From assembly GCF_001640025.1 (NCBI RefSeq), contig NC_031674.1:558001-622000 (forward strand): a stretch of DNA of 64,000 nt, read 5' to 3'. Within the stretch, counting starts at the first letter, position 1. Each line of letters begins with the position of its first letter. The translations under genes were made by a program, and so were the position numbers. This document shows, piece by piece, positions 30,233 to 40,691 of the stretch. Below the pieces are notes generated by a model. It was not told the origin of the DNA and ran no database searches. It saw only the letters and a list, made by a program, of their open reading frames with translations. Source of the DNA: Sugiyamaella lignohabitans. Taxonomy: Eukaryota; Ascomycota; Dipodascomycetes; Dipodascales; Trichomonascaceae.

Positions 30233-30670
30233 ATGGGAAAAGGAAAGCCTAGAGGATTGAACTCCGCCAGAAAGTTGAGAACCACCCGTCGTGACAACAG
30301 ATGGGCTGATCTTTCTTACAAGAAGCGTTTGCTCGGAACTGCTTTCAAGTCTTCTCCCTTCGGAGGTTCTTCTCACGCCAAGGGTATTGTGCTTGAAAAG
30401 ATCGGTGTCGAGGCCAAGCAACCCAACTCTGCTATCAGAAAGTGTGTCAGAGTCCAACTCATCAAGAACGGTAAGAAGGTCACTGCCTTCGTCCCCAATG
30501 ACGGTTGTTTGAACTTCGTCGACGAGAACGACGAGGTTTTGTTGGCTGGTTTCGGTCGTAAGGGTAAGGCTAAGGGTGATATTCCCGGTGTCCGTTTCAA
30601 GGTTGTCAAGGTCTCTGGTGTCTCTTTGCTCGCTCTCTGGAAGGAGAAGAAGGAGAAGCCCCGTTCTTAA
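30233..30670 (+). CDS. RPS23: 40S ribosomal protein S23 (uS12)
   Basis: The 145 residues are exactly the yeast length. uS12 sits at the decoding centre of the small subunit and contributes to translational accuracy. The loop [15 protein letters not shown] is intact, including Pro64, the prolyl hydroxylation site, along with [14 protein letters not shown] and [16 protein letters not shown]. The gene is uninterrupted, whereas S. cerevisiae RPS23A/B have an intron. Codon choice is strongly biased (CGT/AGA, GGT, AAG), fitting high expression. It is convergent with RRP9. Confidence 0.98.
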   Translation: MGKGKPRGLNSARKLRTTRRDNRWADLSYKKRLLGTAFKSSPFGGSSHAKGIVLEKIGVEAKQPNSAIRKCVRVQLIKNGKKVTAFVPNDGCLNFVDENDEVLLAGFGRKGKAKGDIPGVRFKVVKVSGVSLLALWKEKKEKPRS

Positions 30671-31163
30671 GCAATCAAAAAAAACAATAAGAGTCTGGTT
30701 TTACAAATGCAATGAGCTCCATTCGGTCAAGCATTGGGATCTGGTCAACTACTTCATAAACTTATTTAAAACTCCATTTGTCAGGTTTGGTCTTTGATTG
30801 GCTGCTATGTCTTCTTGTTATTTGTTTGTCATGCTATTTTAATTAGTAAAAATTGTGAATTTGTTTCTTGGATTTGTATATCTATCCCTCCACCTATATA
30901 AGGAAATGAACTCTTAAATAGGATGTACCTTTTTCTCCTGCCTCCGGCGGCTGGGGCGCTGCCCCAGACCCCGTTGTGTTCGCTTCGCGAATGATGGGGA
31001 TCGCAACTGCTCCTATGGACTTGGGGAATTTTGTATAACCCCGCCAGCCGCTGCTCGCGAAGCGAACACAACGGAGTCTGGGGCAGCGCCCCAGCCGCCG
31101 GAGGCTGCGTGATACGGGTGAAAGACTGATGCAATAATAATATATAATAATAATTTACAGTGG
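30671..31163. other. Convergent spacer RPS23 / RRP9
   Basis: These 493 bp consist of 3' flanks and one palindromic element (30939..31105). No gene is seen. Confidence 0.55.
30939..31105. repeat. GC-rich palindromic element, full copy, variant inner hairpin
   Basis: This 167-bp copy lies between convergent RPS23 and RRP9. Both arms carry the variant inner hairpin TTCGC-TTC-GCGAA instead of CCTGC-TTC-GCAGG. The two arms of this copy match each other in both variant hairpin and loop (GCT/AGC). Confidence 0.92.
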
Positions 31164-32843
31164 CTACTTTCGGGCAATGGTCGCCGTGAATAGTCCGTTT
31201 TTGCCCTTGACTTTGAGCCAGCGGCCGAGACGCAGCTCTTTGGCCACCGCTCCCACAATGGTGAAGGTCTCTTTGCCCTTGGAGCCTGTCTCGACTACAG
31301 AGATACGGTTCACGATACCTGAAGCTCCAGATACAGTGGCAAGGGGTTCAAAGGTTCGCAGGTCGGCGCTGAGTTTCCAGGCCCGAATTTGTCCGTCCCA
31401 CGAGCCCGTGAAAAAGGTATCGGAAAAGGGAATCGCATAAATACTGGTAATGTAGCGAGGCAGAGCAGGTGGTGGTGGCACTGAAACTCCAGCAGCAGTC
31501 TCTGCTGAGACCTGATCTGGCAACAGCGATTCATCTCGTCCGTGTGCTTCTCTTAGAACGAACAAGGGCTTCTTTTTATTAACAGACCACAGACTGACGT
31601 TTCCGTTATCGGATCCCGTCACAAATAGCTGGTCGTCTATCATCGAGCAGCAGTCAATACTACCCTCGAGAATCTTTTTGGTGGGTGCATAAGCGTCGTA
31701 TCCAGAGTCGTTAACCTTACTCTTGCTTCCGCTCTTGTTACTCGTTGAACCACTAACAGTGTCAGCACCTCGGAATGTAAGTCTTGTCTCCTCCGCGATC
31801 TTCCAGATAATAGCTGTACGGTCTCTAGACCCCACACTGACACATCTTTCTTGACCGAGAGCTGCGATGTCGGCCACTTCATCTTGGTGACCGAACAGAA
31901 TCTCGACCTGAGCTAACTGGTCTAAATTAAAAGTTCGCACCTTCAAGTCGGCACAAGATGCATATAGCTCGTTTGTATTTCTTCGGAACACAAGTCCCAT
32001 GACAACTCCTTTACGGTCCCTAGTCTCGAATACTTTGATAGGTGCCAGACTTTCTGCCGACCATACAACCAATCGTCTGTCTCTACCTCCAGTAACAACG
32101 TATTTACCATCTGACGAGGCGGCTACACAAAGTATCTCGTCAAAGTGTCCCTTGAATGTTTCTCTCTCTTCAGGAGTCTTGACTCGGTGATTTCCTTTAA
32201 CGAACCGCACGACACGGGGCTTCTTCGCATTGGAAATGTCCCACTTGGTGAGGGTCAAGTCTTTTGATGTTGTATATGCAAATGGATAATTTGTGGCCAC
32301 ACTGGTAATGCCATATGCTTTAGCCTGTATTAACTGTGCTGTACCGTTTTTAGGGCTCACACTTTTAAAATCAAAGGAATCTCCAATGAATCTGTATACT
32401 TTTCCTACTGTTTCGGCAACATCTTCTTTAAGTCTTCGACTGATGATTTCACGGTCAAGGTCTTTGGCATCAAATGCGTCGTCACCTGCCTCAGTCAGTT
32501 CTGTTTGAATATTTTCAAGATATTGTTTAGCCAATCTTCTCCGTTTATCAGCCTCTGTTTCGTTTCCAAATTCGTCTTCCGAGTCGTCGGAGTTTACATT
32601 ATCGTCATCCTCCATGGACACATCGCTGTCTAAATCGTCTGATTCCAGTCCTTCGTCATCATTATTTTCATCATCACTAGCTCTGCCATTCTGGCTCTTA
32701 TTATTTGACCTTCCATTGACTCTGCTAGGACCATTCTTTCGAATTCCATTAGACGTAGCTGCCCTCTTGTTGCTACCACTTCCTCCACTGGAACTGGCAG
32801 TCTTTCGACGTTTGGTAGGATTAACAAAAAATGAATCCACCAT
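31164..32843 (-). CDS. RRP9: U3 snoRNP protein RRP9 (U3-55K), WD40 repeats
   Basis: The protein has 559 residues; yeast Rrp9 has 573. It binds the U3 B/C motif in the small-subunit processome in the nucleolus. The N-terminal 125 residues are Lys/Ser then Asp/Glu-rich. The conserved RRRLAKQYLENIQTEL helix precedes DREIISRRLKEDVAE, diagnostic of Rrp9. WD40 blades run from about residue 190 to the end, with CVAASSDGKYVVTGGRDRRLVVW, DRTAIIW and FFTGSWDGQIRAW. The gene is separated from the small two-exon gene to its right by about 510 bp. Confidence 0.93.
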   Translation of the reverse strand: MVDSFFVNPTKRRKTASSSGGSGSNKRAATSNGIRKNGPSRVNGRSNNKSQNGRASDDENNDDEGLESDDLDSDVSMEDDDNVNSDDSEDEFGNETEADKRRRLAKQYLENIQTELTEAGDDAFDAKDLDREIISRRLKEDVAETVGKVYRFIGDSFDFKSVSPKNGTAQLIQAKAYGITSVATNYPFAYTTSKDLTLTKWDISNAKKPRVVRFVKGNHRVKTPEERETFKGHFDEILCVAASSDGKYVVTGGRDRRLVVWSAESLAPIKVFETRDRKGVVMGLVFRRNTNELYASCADLKVRTFNLDQLAQVEILFGHQDEVADIAALGQERCVSVGSRDRTAIIWKIAEETRLTFRGADTVSGSTSNKSGSKSKVNDSGYDAYAPTKKILEGSIDCCSMIDDQLFVTGSDNGNVSLWSVNKKKPLFVLREAHGRDESLLPDQVSAETAAGVSVPPPPALPRYITSIYAIPFSDTFFTGSWDGQIRAWKLSADLRTFEPLATVSGASGIVNRISVVETGSKGKETFTIVGAVAKELRLGRWLKVKGKNGLFTATIARK

Positions 32844-33355
32844 ACTATCAAACCAACTCCGAGACTACCAAGAACTTGATCCTATTCTCTGGTTTTCTCC
32901 TATAAATATGATCTCTTTGGTGAGTTTTAAAGTATTGTGACCTCCAAACAACAGCTTACTGTCTGGCTATCATAATAATTTTTTATATCGTCGCTTATGA
33001 TCTGCATATTTTTTTCACTTTAAATCCACCCTTGCCCAGAAATAAATTTTGAGCCTCGCAATATCTGTGCGGCTTTTTCCCCTGAGTTTCAGGGTCCTTC
33101 GGTAGATAGATAGATGTTATGGTTCGTCTAGTCAGAAGTCTGGGGTGTTTTGGGTCAGGGGTAATGTTTACAGCAGCTGAGGCTATGCCACAGACCCCGC
33201 TATTTTTTCACTTTGCTCTCCTAGTCGTTTCGACGGGATTCAGTACACTCGGTACCAGCGATGAGCAGCAATTTTCCCGTCTAGACCATTTTGGTATCGT
33301 TCATCATGCTAATATCATTATATAATACAAATACAGTCAAAGGACTGCCATGTGT
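32844..33355. other. Intergenic region RRP9 / small two-exon gene
   Basis: These 512 bp include the RRP9 promoter and a decayed element copy at about 33169..33237. No gene is seen. Confidence 0.5.
33169..33237 (+). repeat. Decayed palindromic-element arm
   Basis: CAGCAGCTGAGGCTATGCCACAG..., then CAGACCCC and a degraded inner hairpin ending CTAGTCGTTTCGACGG, align with the left arm of intact copies but with many substitutions. This looks like an old copy losing its structure. Confidence 0.6.
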
Positions 33356-34096
33356 TTACCTCTGGTTCAGAGCATTGAGTTTTTCTTGCACATCATTTAT
33401 ATCATTGCGAATTTCCTCAAGCTCAGCGCGAACTCGTGAAGTGGTCTCTCTACTCGTAGGGTCTACTCTGTTAGTACCTGAATACCAGTGCAAAATGCAA
33501 GTTTATGGATCCTGAAATGGGTAGTTTGATTTTTCTTCGTGGGATTATCGTGAATGGCGGAGTCAATTAGAGATTCCGCAGAAGCGTTTGACTGATATGC
33601 CGCTGACCGTGCTGGGCTTATCGCTTGTACATGTTTGAGTTATTATCACACCGCTACCATGTTGACAATAATATTACAATAGTATTTACCCTCTCATGGC
33701 ATTCAAAGGAGAATAATACTGAAATGAAATAGAATCTACTCTCCTGAATACAAAGTTCTGTTCGAGATGGACTGTCGGGAAAGTTGTACTGGAACCATAT
33801 CACCATATCATCATACCACTATTATCTGCAACAAATAATCCAGTGTATATATCTGGTGTCTGTGACACAACGAAAATTCTCTCCCATTCGCTTGAATGAT
33901 TTCCAAAATGAAAAAAAAAAGAAAAACAATTCCACAAGTAATCAGCCCACTTCTCTAATACCCTCTCAGGACGCCAATTCCACGCATTATTCTCACACTT
34001 ACCATCACGATCCTTTAATGCCTGAAGCACTGCCTCGCCATCATTTAGCTCTTGTACCAGCTCTGCCAGCAGCCTATGTAGACTTGCACTATCCAT
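33356..34096 (-). CDS. Small coiled-coil protein, two exons (unidentified)
   Basis: Read on the minus strand, exon 1 is 34003..34096 (starting MDSASLHRLLAELVQELN) and ends at GATG|GTAAGT. Exon 2 is 33356..33462 and begins after TACTAACAGAGTAG, a perfect branch point and 3' splice site. The join keeps the frame and gives 66 residues. Its second half (SRVRAELEEIRNDINDVQEK then LNALNQR) is a clear heptad coiled coil. The 540-nt intron is long for this window. I do not recognise the family; size and composition resemble small subunits of complexes such as kinetochore or tethering assemblies. A real gene is likely because frame, splice sites and coiled-coil pattern agree. Confidence 0.6.
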
Positions 34097-34970
34097 TAGA
34101 TAAGGTTGACGGAGTGGTTATGTGGAAAGAAACATACACACATGAACAGATGGTCCCTTTGTATAGCGTGAAAGTGTTTTCCGGAACTGACGATGTGAAA
34201 AGAGAAAGGTTTTTTTATGTTTTCATTGTAATTTTTCTTTTTCCTCCTGTGTCATCGTTTTTGGTCAAACTTCAGGCACACAAACAGGTGATAATGCACA
34301 CTGCAGACCAGATGCACTAACCAACGAAAAAATTGTGATAGACCTGTCCAATTGACTCGTCTCTATACAGTCGGCGAACCATGTGCATTAGTGTCTGTTT
34401 GGGCCAGGCAGCATCAGACAGAGAAATAGGAAAAACGGCAGCGTCAGCTGCCGCAGCTACGACAGAAAACTAGCCGAAGCAGTAACTACAGGCTCAGCAG
34501 ATGCGCCGCCACCTCATAACCCGACGACGACACAGGAGAAGAAAACACTACTCAGGAGAGACATGGGTGGGGGGCTAAGTGCGGCAAGTCCCAGTACCAC
34601 AGTCCGTGGCGTTAATATTACCGGAGTTGCAAAAGCCCGATATTGAACTTTGTTAAAACACAAATAAATCAACTTAAGATTTTCAATAATTAAAAAGTAA
34701 TGGACTTTGTTTATTATATCGGACTAAAAAGGTAGTTTCAACGGTTGGATAAACAGGACTCTTCTCAATTAGACCTGAATAATACGCATTGTTCTTGGTG
34801 AATGCAGTCATTTCTGACGTAGAGACTAGTGTGTTTAGTACAGTAAGTGTGCTCAGTGTGTTTACCCCTCTTCCTGTTTCCGAACGAGAAAAAAAAAGAT
34901 TTCCTGCCAAACGGGCGGGGCAGTTCCCTAAACTGGCCAGAATATGTTTACTATGTTTCTTTTTCCTGCA

Positions 34971-34992
34971 CCAGGCACTACTTGGTGCCTGG
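34971..34992. repeat. 8-bp inverted repeat with 6-base loop
   Basis: CCAGGCAC-TACTTG-GTGCCTGG; a short GC-rich hairpin unrelated in sequence to the dispersed element. Confidence 0.65.
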
Positions 34993-35296
34993 CCAATTTA
35001 GGCAACTAGCTTACTTTGATAGGCCTGAAGCGTCCAGGTACTAAGGAACAAAACTTGGCAACTTCCGGTGTAAGCTATAAATGAGACGATCTATGCATAT
35101 ACTTTGCATACGTTCCTGGTAACTTCAGGACCAGTTCAGAAACTACCGCCAAATCTCTATACTCTGCGGCAAATGGTTTAGCCAAATATCTGGGCATCTG
35201 CAAGCCCGGCATGTCACCGTGTTTCATGTTTGCACTTCCGGCAGACGGACCCACTGTCCGTTATATGGCGTGAACCGCGGCTAGATGGGGACCCGG

Positions 35297-35435
35297 TGCC
35301 TCCGGCGGCTGGGGCGCTGCCCCAGACCCCGTGGCTCCTGCTTCGCAGGAGTTAGCGGGGATCATCGACGAAACGACTCGAGCGCAGCGAGAGGAGCAAC
35401 CAGGGTCTGGGGCGGAGCCCCAGCCGCCGGAGGCA
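35297..35435. repeat. GC-rich palindromic element, full copy
   Basis: This 139-bp copy lies in the 3' flank of the 753-aa coiled-coil gene. Left arm: loop GCT and TTC-loop CTCCTGC hairpin. Right arm: loop GGA and the CTCGAGCGCAGCGAGAG hairpin. Confidence 0.93.
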
Positions 35436-35496
35436 GATACCAGGGCAGATTCTGTGGTCTATGGTATAATAAATATAAATAAATACGTATCAAAGA

Positions 35497-37758
35497 TTAT
35501 AAGATTGTTGAGTTCATCGCCTCGGAAACATCGCTGGGTGAAGCTAGGACGTGGGTCTGGATAGGGTCGGCGAGAATCTTGGCTATTAGTGTGTCTGCGG
35601 GAGAACGGGGTGTAGAAGTTGGGGTCGTATTTGTCGTGGATGTGGGGTTTCTCAGTCGCGAGAAAAGAGATGCCCACGATGAGGATGGGCGGTCTTGGTC
35701 AGATGAACCCGATAAGTCCGAGGTTGTTGATGATTCTATAGAATTGCGTCGGGCTGGTATCTTAACAGCTTGCTTTGTATTATTTGAAATGGCTGCGAAG
35801 AGCAATTGTCTGCTTCGCTGTGAATTAGAATATTCTGGGTTGAGTAGTTTCGATGGAGGTGCTAGTGACATTTCAGTAGATATCTCTGCCAACGCAACTC
35901 CAGTGCGCTGACTATAAAACGACGGTAGACCCTTGTGACTGAACGGTCCTAGTGCTGGTGATAGGTCAATTGCTGCTGTTGTGGTGCTTGAATTACGACT
36001 GTGTCCATTATGAAGGTGAGTTTCAACAAAAACAGAGAATATGCTTTCATGAGACGCTGCTCTGCGTAGCATTGGCTCGTATCTAGGACTTATGGGTGTC
36101 AAGGCGCTCGAAGGTATACTTGTGGCAGTGCTTGCAGATGACTTGATCGAATCAGTAGGGCTGGATGGTCCTGCTGGTGTTGATTCTACTGATTCGGTAT
36201 TAGATGTGACGCTTCTATCGCTATCCTGATTAATGGACTCGTCCATACGTTCTTCATGATTAATATCATCTGACGATGTCTGAGTCTCTGGGAGATCTAT
36301 TTCGTGTTCCAGAGTATCGTTAGGAGTAGGTAGACCATTATTGAACTCAACCGTATTTCTTATTGGTTCATGACTCGAGGAGTCGAGAGGAGAATCTTTG
36401 CCGCTAGCACTGCCATAGTTGTCAGATGCGGTACGGTATTCGTTTGCAAGGCAACTGTTCTGTCTACTATGAAGAGGTGAACTGAGAACATACTCTCGTT
36501 TGATATCGTGTTGATTGCTCGAGTAGTAAGGAAAGCTGCTGTCAGCAGACTCATCACCAAAAAACTCGCGAAATGACTCGTCTTCATATAATGGCCCCAG
36601 TGGCTGGCCATTCAGTGTACTCTTGGAGCTATTTCGCAAGTGAGATCTACCCCGTTTACCACTTGATGGTGGTGATATCAGCATAGGGAACTGAGGCTGT
36701 TGAGAGCTGGTGTTGGCTGACCAGGTCTCATGTTTGTACTTAACTGGAGTGGACGTAGCTGGGATATTGGCCCGTTCATTGGCACCAAGCACATTCTTCT
36801 GTAAATCACTAATGGTCTTTTTGATAGACTGATCATTAAGAAAAGCTAGTCTTGATGCAGTAGGTTTCTGGCTCTGGACAGATTCTTCTTCGAGTTTTTC
36901 ATATTGGTCAGTCAGTTTCTCAAGTAAACGCTCAGCTTTTCTCCACTTGAGTTCGGCAAGCTGCTTCTCTCTCTCTGTTTGTTGCAGGTCATCCTGTAAT
37001 CCCTGGCGAATCATCTCCAGCGAACTTATCTGAGCTTCTAGCTCTTTGGCTTGAAGCATAAATGTATTTAGTCGTATGATTCGATCTTTTGACGAGTTCA
37101 GTTCATGTGACAGCTTCTCAATTTTGGAATCTGACTCTTGCAGAGCCTTTGAATTCTCATGCAATTGACTGATCAACTCGGAATTATTAACCAGTAGTTT
37201 ATCATTTTCTCTCATGACCGACTGCAAGTTTAAGGTCATCGAGTTGATAGACTCTTCCATTTGAGCAGCCTCTGCTTGGGATTCTGCCACATAGTCCTCA
37301 TGTGTCTTTAATAAGGCTTGCCCCACCTCTACAGCTACGTTTAGATCTTTCTGTAGCATATCTATTTTCTTTGTCAGAAGCACAAAGCAATCACAAGGAG
37401 AGTTGGTGCAGTGACAGTTGTAATTACGGCTCAAACTGTTCTGAGTTTCTTGTTGTTCTTGTTGTTGGCTGGACTCGGGGCTATTCTGATCCAGGATATG
37501 GGTCAAGATATGGCTGGGGTCCTGATTTTGGTCCCTTAAGGATTGACCAAGATCTTGGGTCCTCCTTTGCCTTTGCCTCGGCCTTGGCCTTTGGTATTTG
37601 AGATGTGACTGTGTCGGTTGCGATGTATCAAACGGTGGTTCGTTTTGCTGCTGTTGGTCTAGTTGATCTAGTTGTTCCTGGTCCCAATGGCGTGCGATAA
37701 TACGTGAAGATATGCTGTCTAATGAGAATCTTTTCTCCAAATTTCTCGCCGCCTGCAT
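35497..37758 (-). CDS. Coiled-coil protein with a Cys cluster, unidentified
   Basis: The protein has 753 residues. The N-terminus is Gln/Arg-rich; a CHC-TNSP-CDC cluster follows at about residues 115-124, with cysteines spaced as in a metal site. A long coiled coil (about 125-325) begins LLTKKIDMLQKDLNVAVEVG-QALLKTHEDYVAES. The latter 400 residues are Ser/Thr/Pro-rich and probably disordered. They contain short conserved-looking islands such as PLYEDESFREFFG and MLRRAASHESIFSV, which could be phosphorylation or docking motifs. Architecture suggests a cytoskeletal or cargo adaptor, but I do not recognise the family. No membrane segment or signal peptide is seen. Confidence 0.75.
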   Translation of the reverse strand: MQAARNLEKRFSLDSISSRIIARHWDQEQLDQLDQQQQNEPPFDTSQPTQSHLKYQRPRPRQRQRRTQDLGQSLRDQNQDPSHILTHILDQNSPESSQQQEQQETQNSLSRNYNCHCTNSPCDCFVLLTKKIDMLQKDLNVAVEVGQALLKTHEDYVAESQAEAAQMEESINSMTLNLQSVMRENDKLLVNNSELISQLHENSKALQESDSKIEKLSHELNSSKDRIIRLNTFMLQAKELEAQISSLEMIRQGLQDDLQQTEREKQLAELKWRKAERLLEKLTDQYEKLEEESVQSQKPTASRLAFLNDQSIKKTISDLQKNVLGANERANIPATSTPVKYKHETWSANTSSQQPQFPMLISPPSSGKRGRSHLRNSSKSTLNGQPLGPLYEDESFREFFGDESADSSFPYYSSNQHDIKREYVLSSPLHSRQNSCLANEYRTASDNYGSASGKDSPLDSSSHEPIRNTVEFNNGLPTPNDTLEHEIDLPETQTSSDDINHEERMDESINQDSDRSVTSNTESVESTPAGPSSPTDSIKSSASTATSIPSSALTPISPRYEPMLRRAASHESIFSVFVETHLHNGHSRNSSTTTAAIDLSPALGPFSHKGLPSFYSQRTGVALAEISTEMSLAPPSKLLNPEYSNSQRSRQLLFAAISNNTKQAVKIPARRNSIESSTTSDLSGSSDQDRPSSSWASLFSRLRNPTSTTNTTPTSTPRSPADTLIAKILADPIQTHVLASPSDVSEAMNSTIL

Positions 37759-38999
37759 CGATCAGTAGGAATTCAACTGTACAATAGTAATAATAATAAT
37801 ATTATTAGTGAACTATTATTGAAAGTAATAGTCCAGACCAGATAAGATCGATCAGTGAATGTGATGCGATTGAGATTGTACCGTGGTCGAGATTGTTAAC
37901 TAAGTCAATTGCTGAAGTAGAAGTCGTAGTCTAAGTCAAGACTGAGAAATTCAAACCAGACTTGACAGTGTTCAGCTCTGCTGAACGAGCCCTCCTGCCG
38001 TTGAATTATAAGCACAGGTGTTCGAGCGATTTGTGAGCTTCACGTCTCCACCAGATCCACACTACTCGTCGCCAACCGAGTTGAGTATGTTAGAGAACCA
38101 AAATCTGGAACGCTATGGACCCGCGTGCTGTTGCTGTTACTACACTGGCGGTTATCTATTACCAGTCAGTTAGCCAAGCTATAACCCAAGAAAAGTGCAC
38201 CAATAATATACAACCAATCGTTAAATCGTTATCAGTGTAACACCGCCTGATGTTTTGTTCGACTTTACTGCACAGTTAAATTCTTGATTCACGCAAGGGG
38301 GGCTACAATATACAGCACCTGTTGGATGGATACCAGCGCCACAGAAACTTCACCAAAGGATTGGACAGGAACAGAACACAAATTCTTGATCCCAAGGACA
38401 CCACAAGTTTTACGAGTGTTGAAGTAGTTATGTTATTAATACGCTTTTGCGCTCTTACACTTATAATATCGATGCCTTCAGTTGCCTAATTCAATATTCA
38501 CACTTTTTACATCTTCAACTGTATATCATCCCCTAAATACCTAGTCAAGTCAGCCTCTCTTGTTGGTGGTGCTGCAGCCTGCCAGCCAGCTGCATAATTA
38601 ACCGTTTAATTAGAACCAGCCATGCGCATTAATTGTTCGACGCGTTTGCAGTATTATTTGATGTGCTCGTGGTATCTGTGGGTTATCGGTTCTAGTTGAC
38701 GCGTTTTCATTATGTCACGTGACATCGCCGATTGGGAGGTCTTCTGTGCAGCTACCCATATCTCATGTCATGTAATGTGTCATGTCCATTCTCGGTGGTT
38801 ACCCCCCTAGATCGACAAAATAAAGTTAAGAGGCAGACAACGGTAGAGGGAAAAAAGAGATGCTAACTAACTCTTGTAGGACAAGCTCGGCATCCAACCA
38901 GATGCACAGTTTCAGCATTTTCACCCGTTTAAGAATTTGGCTCTATATCATGTTTCTAAAGTATCGAACCTTTAAGCTGTAGACGCCTGACCTGGCAGT

Positions 39000-39130
39000 G
39001 ATCTAATATGACCTACTGTGATCTAATGTCAGCTACCGTGGTATACTGTGATCTATTGTGATCTTCCGTCTATTGTCATATACTATGATATACTGTGATA
39101 TACTATGATATACTATGATATACTGTGTAC
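39000..39130 (+). repeat. Degenerate 10-bp tandem repeats
   Basis: From 39081 five units of TACTATGATA or TACTGTGATA follow one another. The preceding 80 bp hold looser variants (TACTGTGATCTA and similar). Confidence 0.8.
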
Positions 39131-40510
39131 ATATACATATTTGTCAAAATTAGTATTACTAGTTACCAGCTACTTTGTATACGGCGTTAATGTATGAAAA
39201 GGTAAGGTTGGGATGATAGATGAGACTCCAGTGAAGACTAAAGTTGGGATTCCAGTTGGGACTTCAGTTGAGTTTACTGAGTTGTCAAGGTGTTAATCAC
39301 ACCCACTCTTAGAGGCGCTGCCGCGCGCCAGTTGCGCGTATATTTCGCGACATGCATTATAGCGGAATCAGGTACTGTTTCTAGAGCTACCAAAACAATT
39401 CAATCGACGCACGTACCGCATGAACTGCATTCTCCGCATCAGAAACTGGCAATCTTCGGCCCCTGTCTTGTAAGGTCCCCTCTTCAGTCGGGCGTGATAA
39501 AGTTCCAGTTGAGCTGGTCAGTTTTAGGCGGCGAGCACAAAAAAATTAACTCGCCTCAGCAGGTAGCCTGATCAGCAAGTTTTCTGCTGTACAGAAGAGT
39601 GGTGAGTGCATCAATGTCTGTTTAGGGGACTACAAAACCAGATAAAATAAGAAAATTTGGGGAGAAAAGAGTAGGGTCCAACTGCAGCAATAGTAGCCAC
39701 ACTAGCGACTAGCGACGGTAACAGTGACACCAGCTGCGGCATCAGAATACAGCAAAAGAGTGGTAGCAACGGGGGACGGCAGGAGCAGAAGTAGAAACGC
39801 CGATGCAATATAAACAATAGTACATATTCATTTATTTACTGGTGAACGTCAATTTTATACAGTGTATTTTCACAAGCGGTACTACAGAATTGTTTGTCTT
39901 TTTTTTTTTGTAGACAGTTGTTGTCAGTAGAAAAGTGAAATTCATTTGGAGATAACTAACACGAGTGATCACCAGTTCTATATATCCTCGGTAGTTTGAT
40001 AGACAAATAACGGTGGTGATAAAACAAACAGTTCCTGTGCCTATTTGTAACCACCAGTCCGCATCATTGAGGTGTATTTTCCCCACCTCACCATACCAAT
40101 GTCTGGAATCAGAAAGTAAATATATTGAAAATACGTGCTTATACGCCAGAACGCCGAGACACCTAATTAAAGGAACAAAAGCTGGGCAAATATTGGTATT
40201 AATTAGTTATCTGAGCTGGAGTATTCACATTGGCAATTCTATACTCAGCAGTTGAATTAGGACTGAGTCAGTGAACATTGTTTAACCAGAAGTAAAAGTA
40301 AAGCTTTTCTTTAGTCCTGGGTTGAGATTGATAGGAAGTGACAGGTAAGTGAGCACGAATGTTGTGATTCAAGTGGGGCAACGAAAGGAAGGATACAGAT
40401 GACAAGTGGTTTCTGGTCTCCTGTTGATATGGAGAGGACTTATAGGAGTCTAGAAGACCATTCTGCAATGTGTAATAGGGCTCTACATCGCGATAATACC
40501 GGCTACCCAG

Positions 40511-40565
40511 CGTGGCTCGTGAAGCGAGCACTACGGGTCCGGGCAGAGCCCGGCCGCCGGAGGCA
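40511..40565 (-). repeat. Remnant right arm of the palindromic element
   Basis: GGCTCGTGAAGCGAGC hairpin, then GGTCCGGGCAGAGCCCGG, then CCGCCGGAGGCA. Hairpin 1 has lost bases yet keeps paired stems (CCGGGC-AGA-GCCCGG). It lies in the promoter region of the haspin gene. Confidence 0.75.
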
Positions 40566-40691
40566 TCCTCACCGGCCCAAGTGCTCTACTAACGTGTTCT
40601 AGCATCAATTCGAGAGGAAGAGAAAACAAGAAAAGAAAACAAGAAAAAAAGAAGAACAAAATATAAGAGAAAAGGCAGCCAGATATCAACA

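Larger units (their letters stand above)
34097..35496. other. Intergenic region, small coiled-coil gene / 753-aa coiled-coil gene
   Basis: These 1400 bp include an inverted repeat at 34971..34992 and a full palindromic element 61 bp downstream of the larger gene. I see no supported gene. Confidence 0.5.
37759..40691. other. 2.9-kb divergent region, coiled-coil gene / haspin gene
   Basis: This long region upstream of two divergent genes has no supported coding frame. It contains 10-bp tandem repeats (39000..39130), T-rich tracts and, 127 bp before the haspin start, a remnant arm of the palindromic element. Long promoters or an undetected RNA gene are possible. Confidence 0.5.

Noticed and set aside
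39290..39571. 93-codon plus-strand frame in the 2.9-kb spacer
   Set aside because: No ATG at a sensible position and no recognisable sequence; likely chance.
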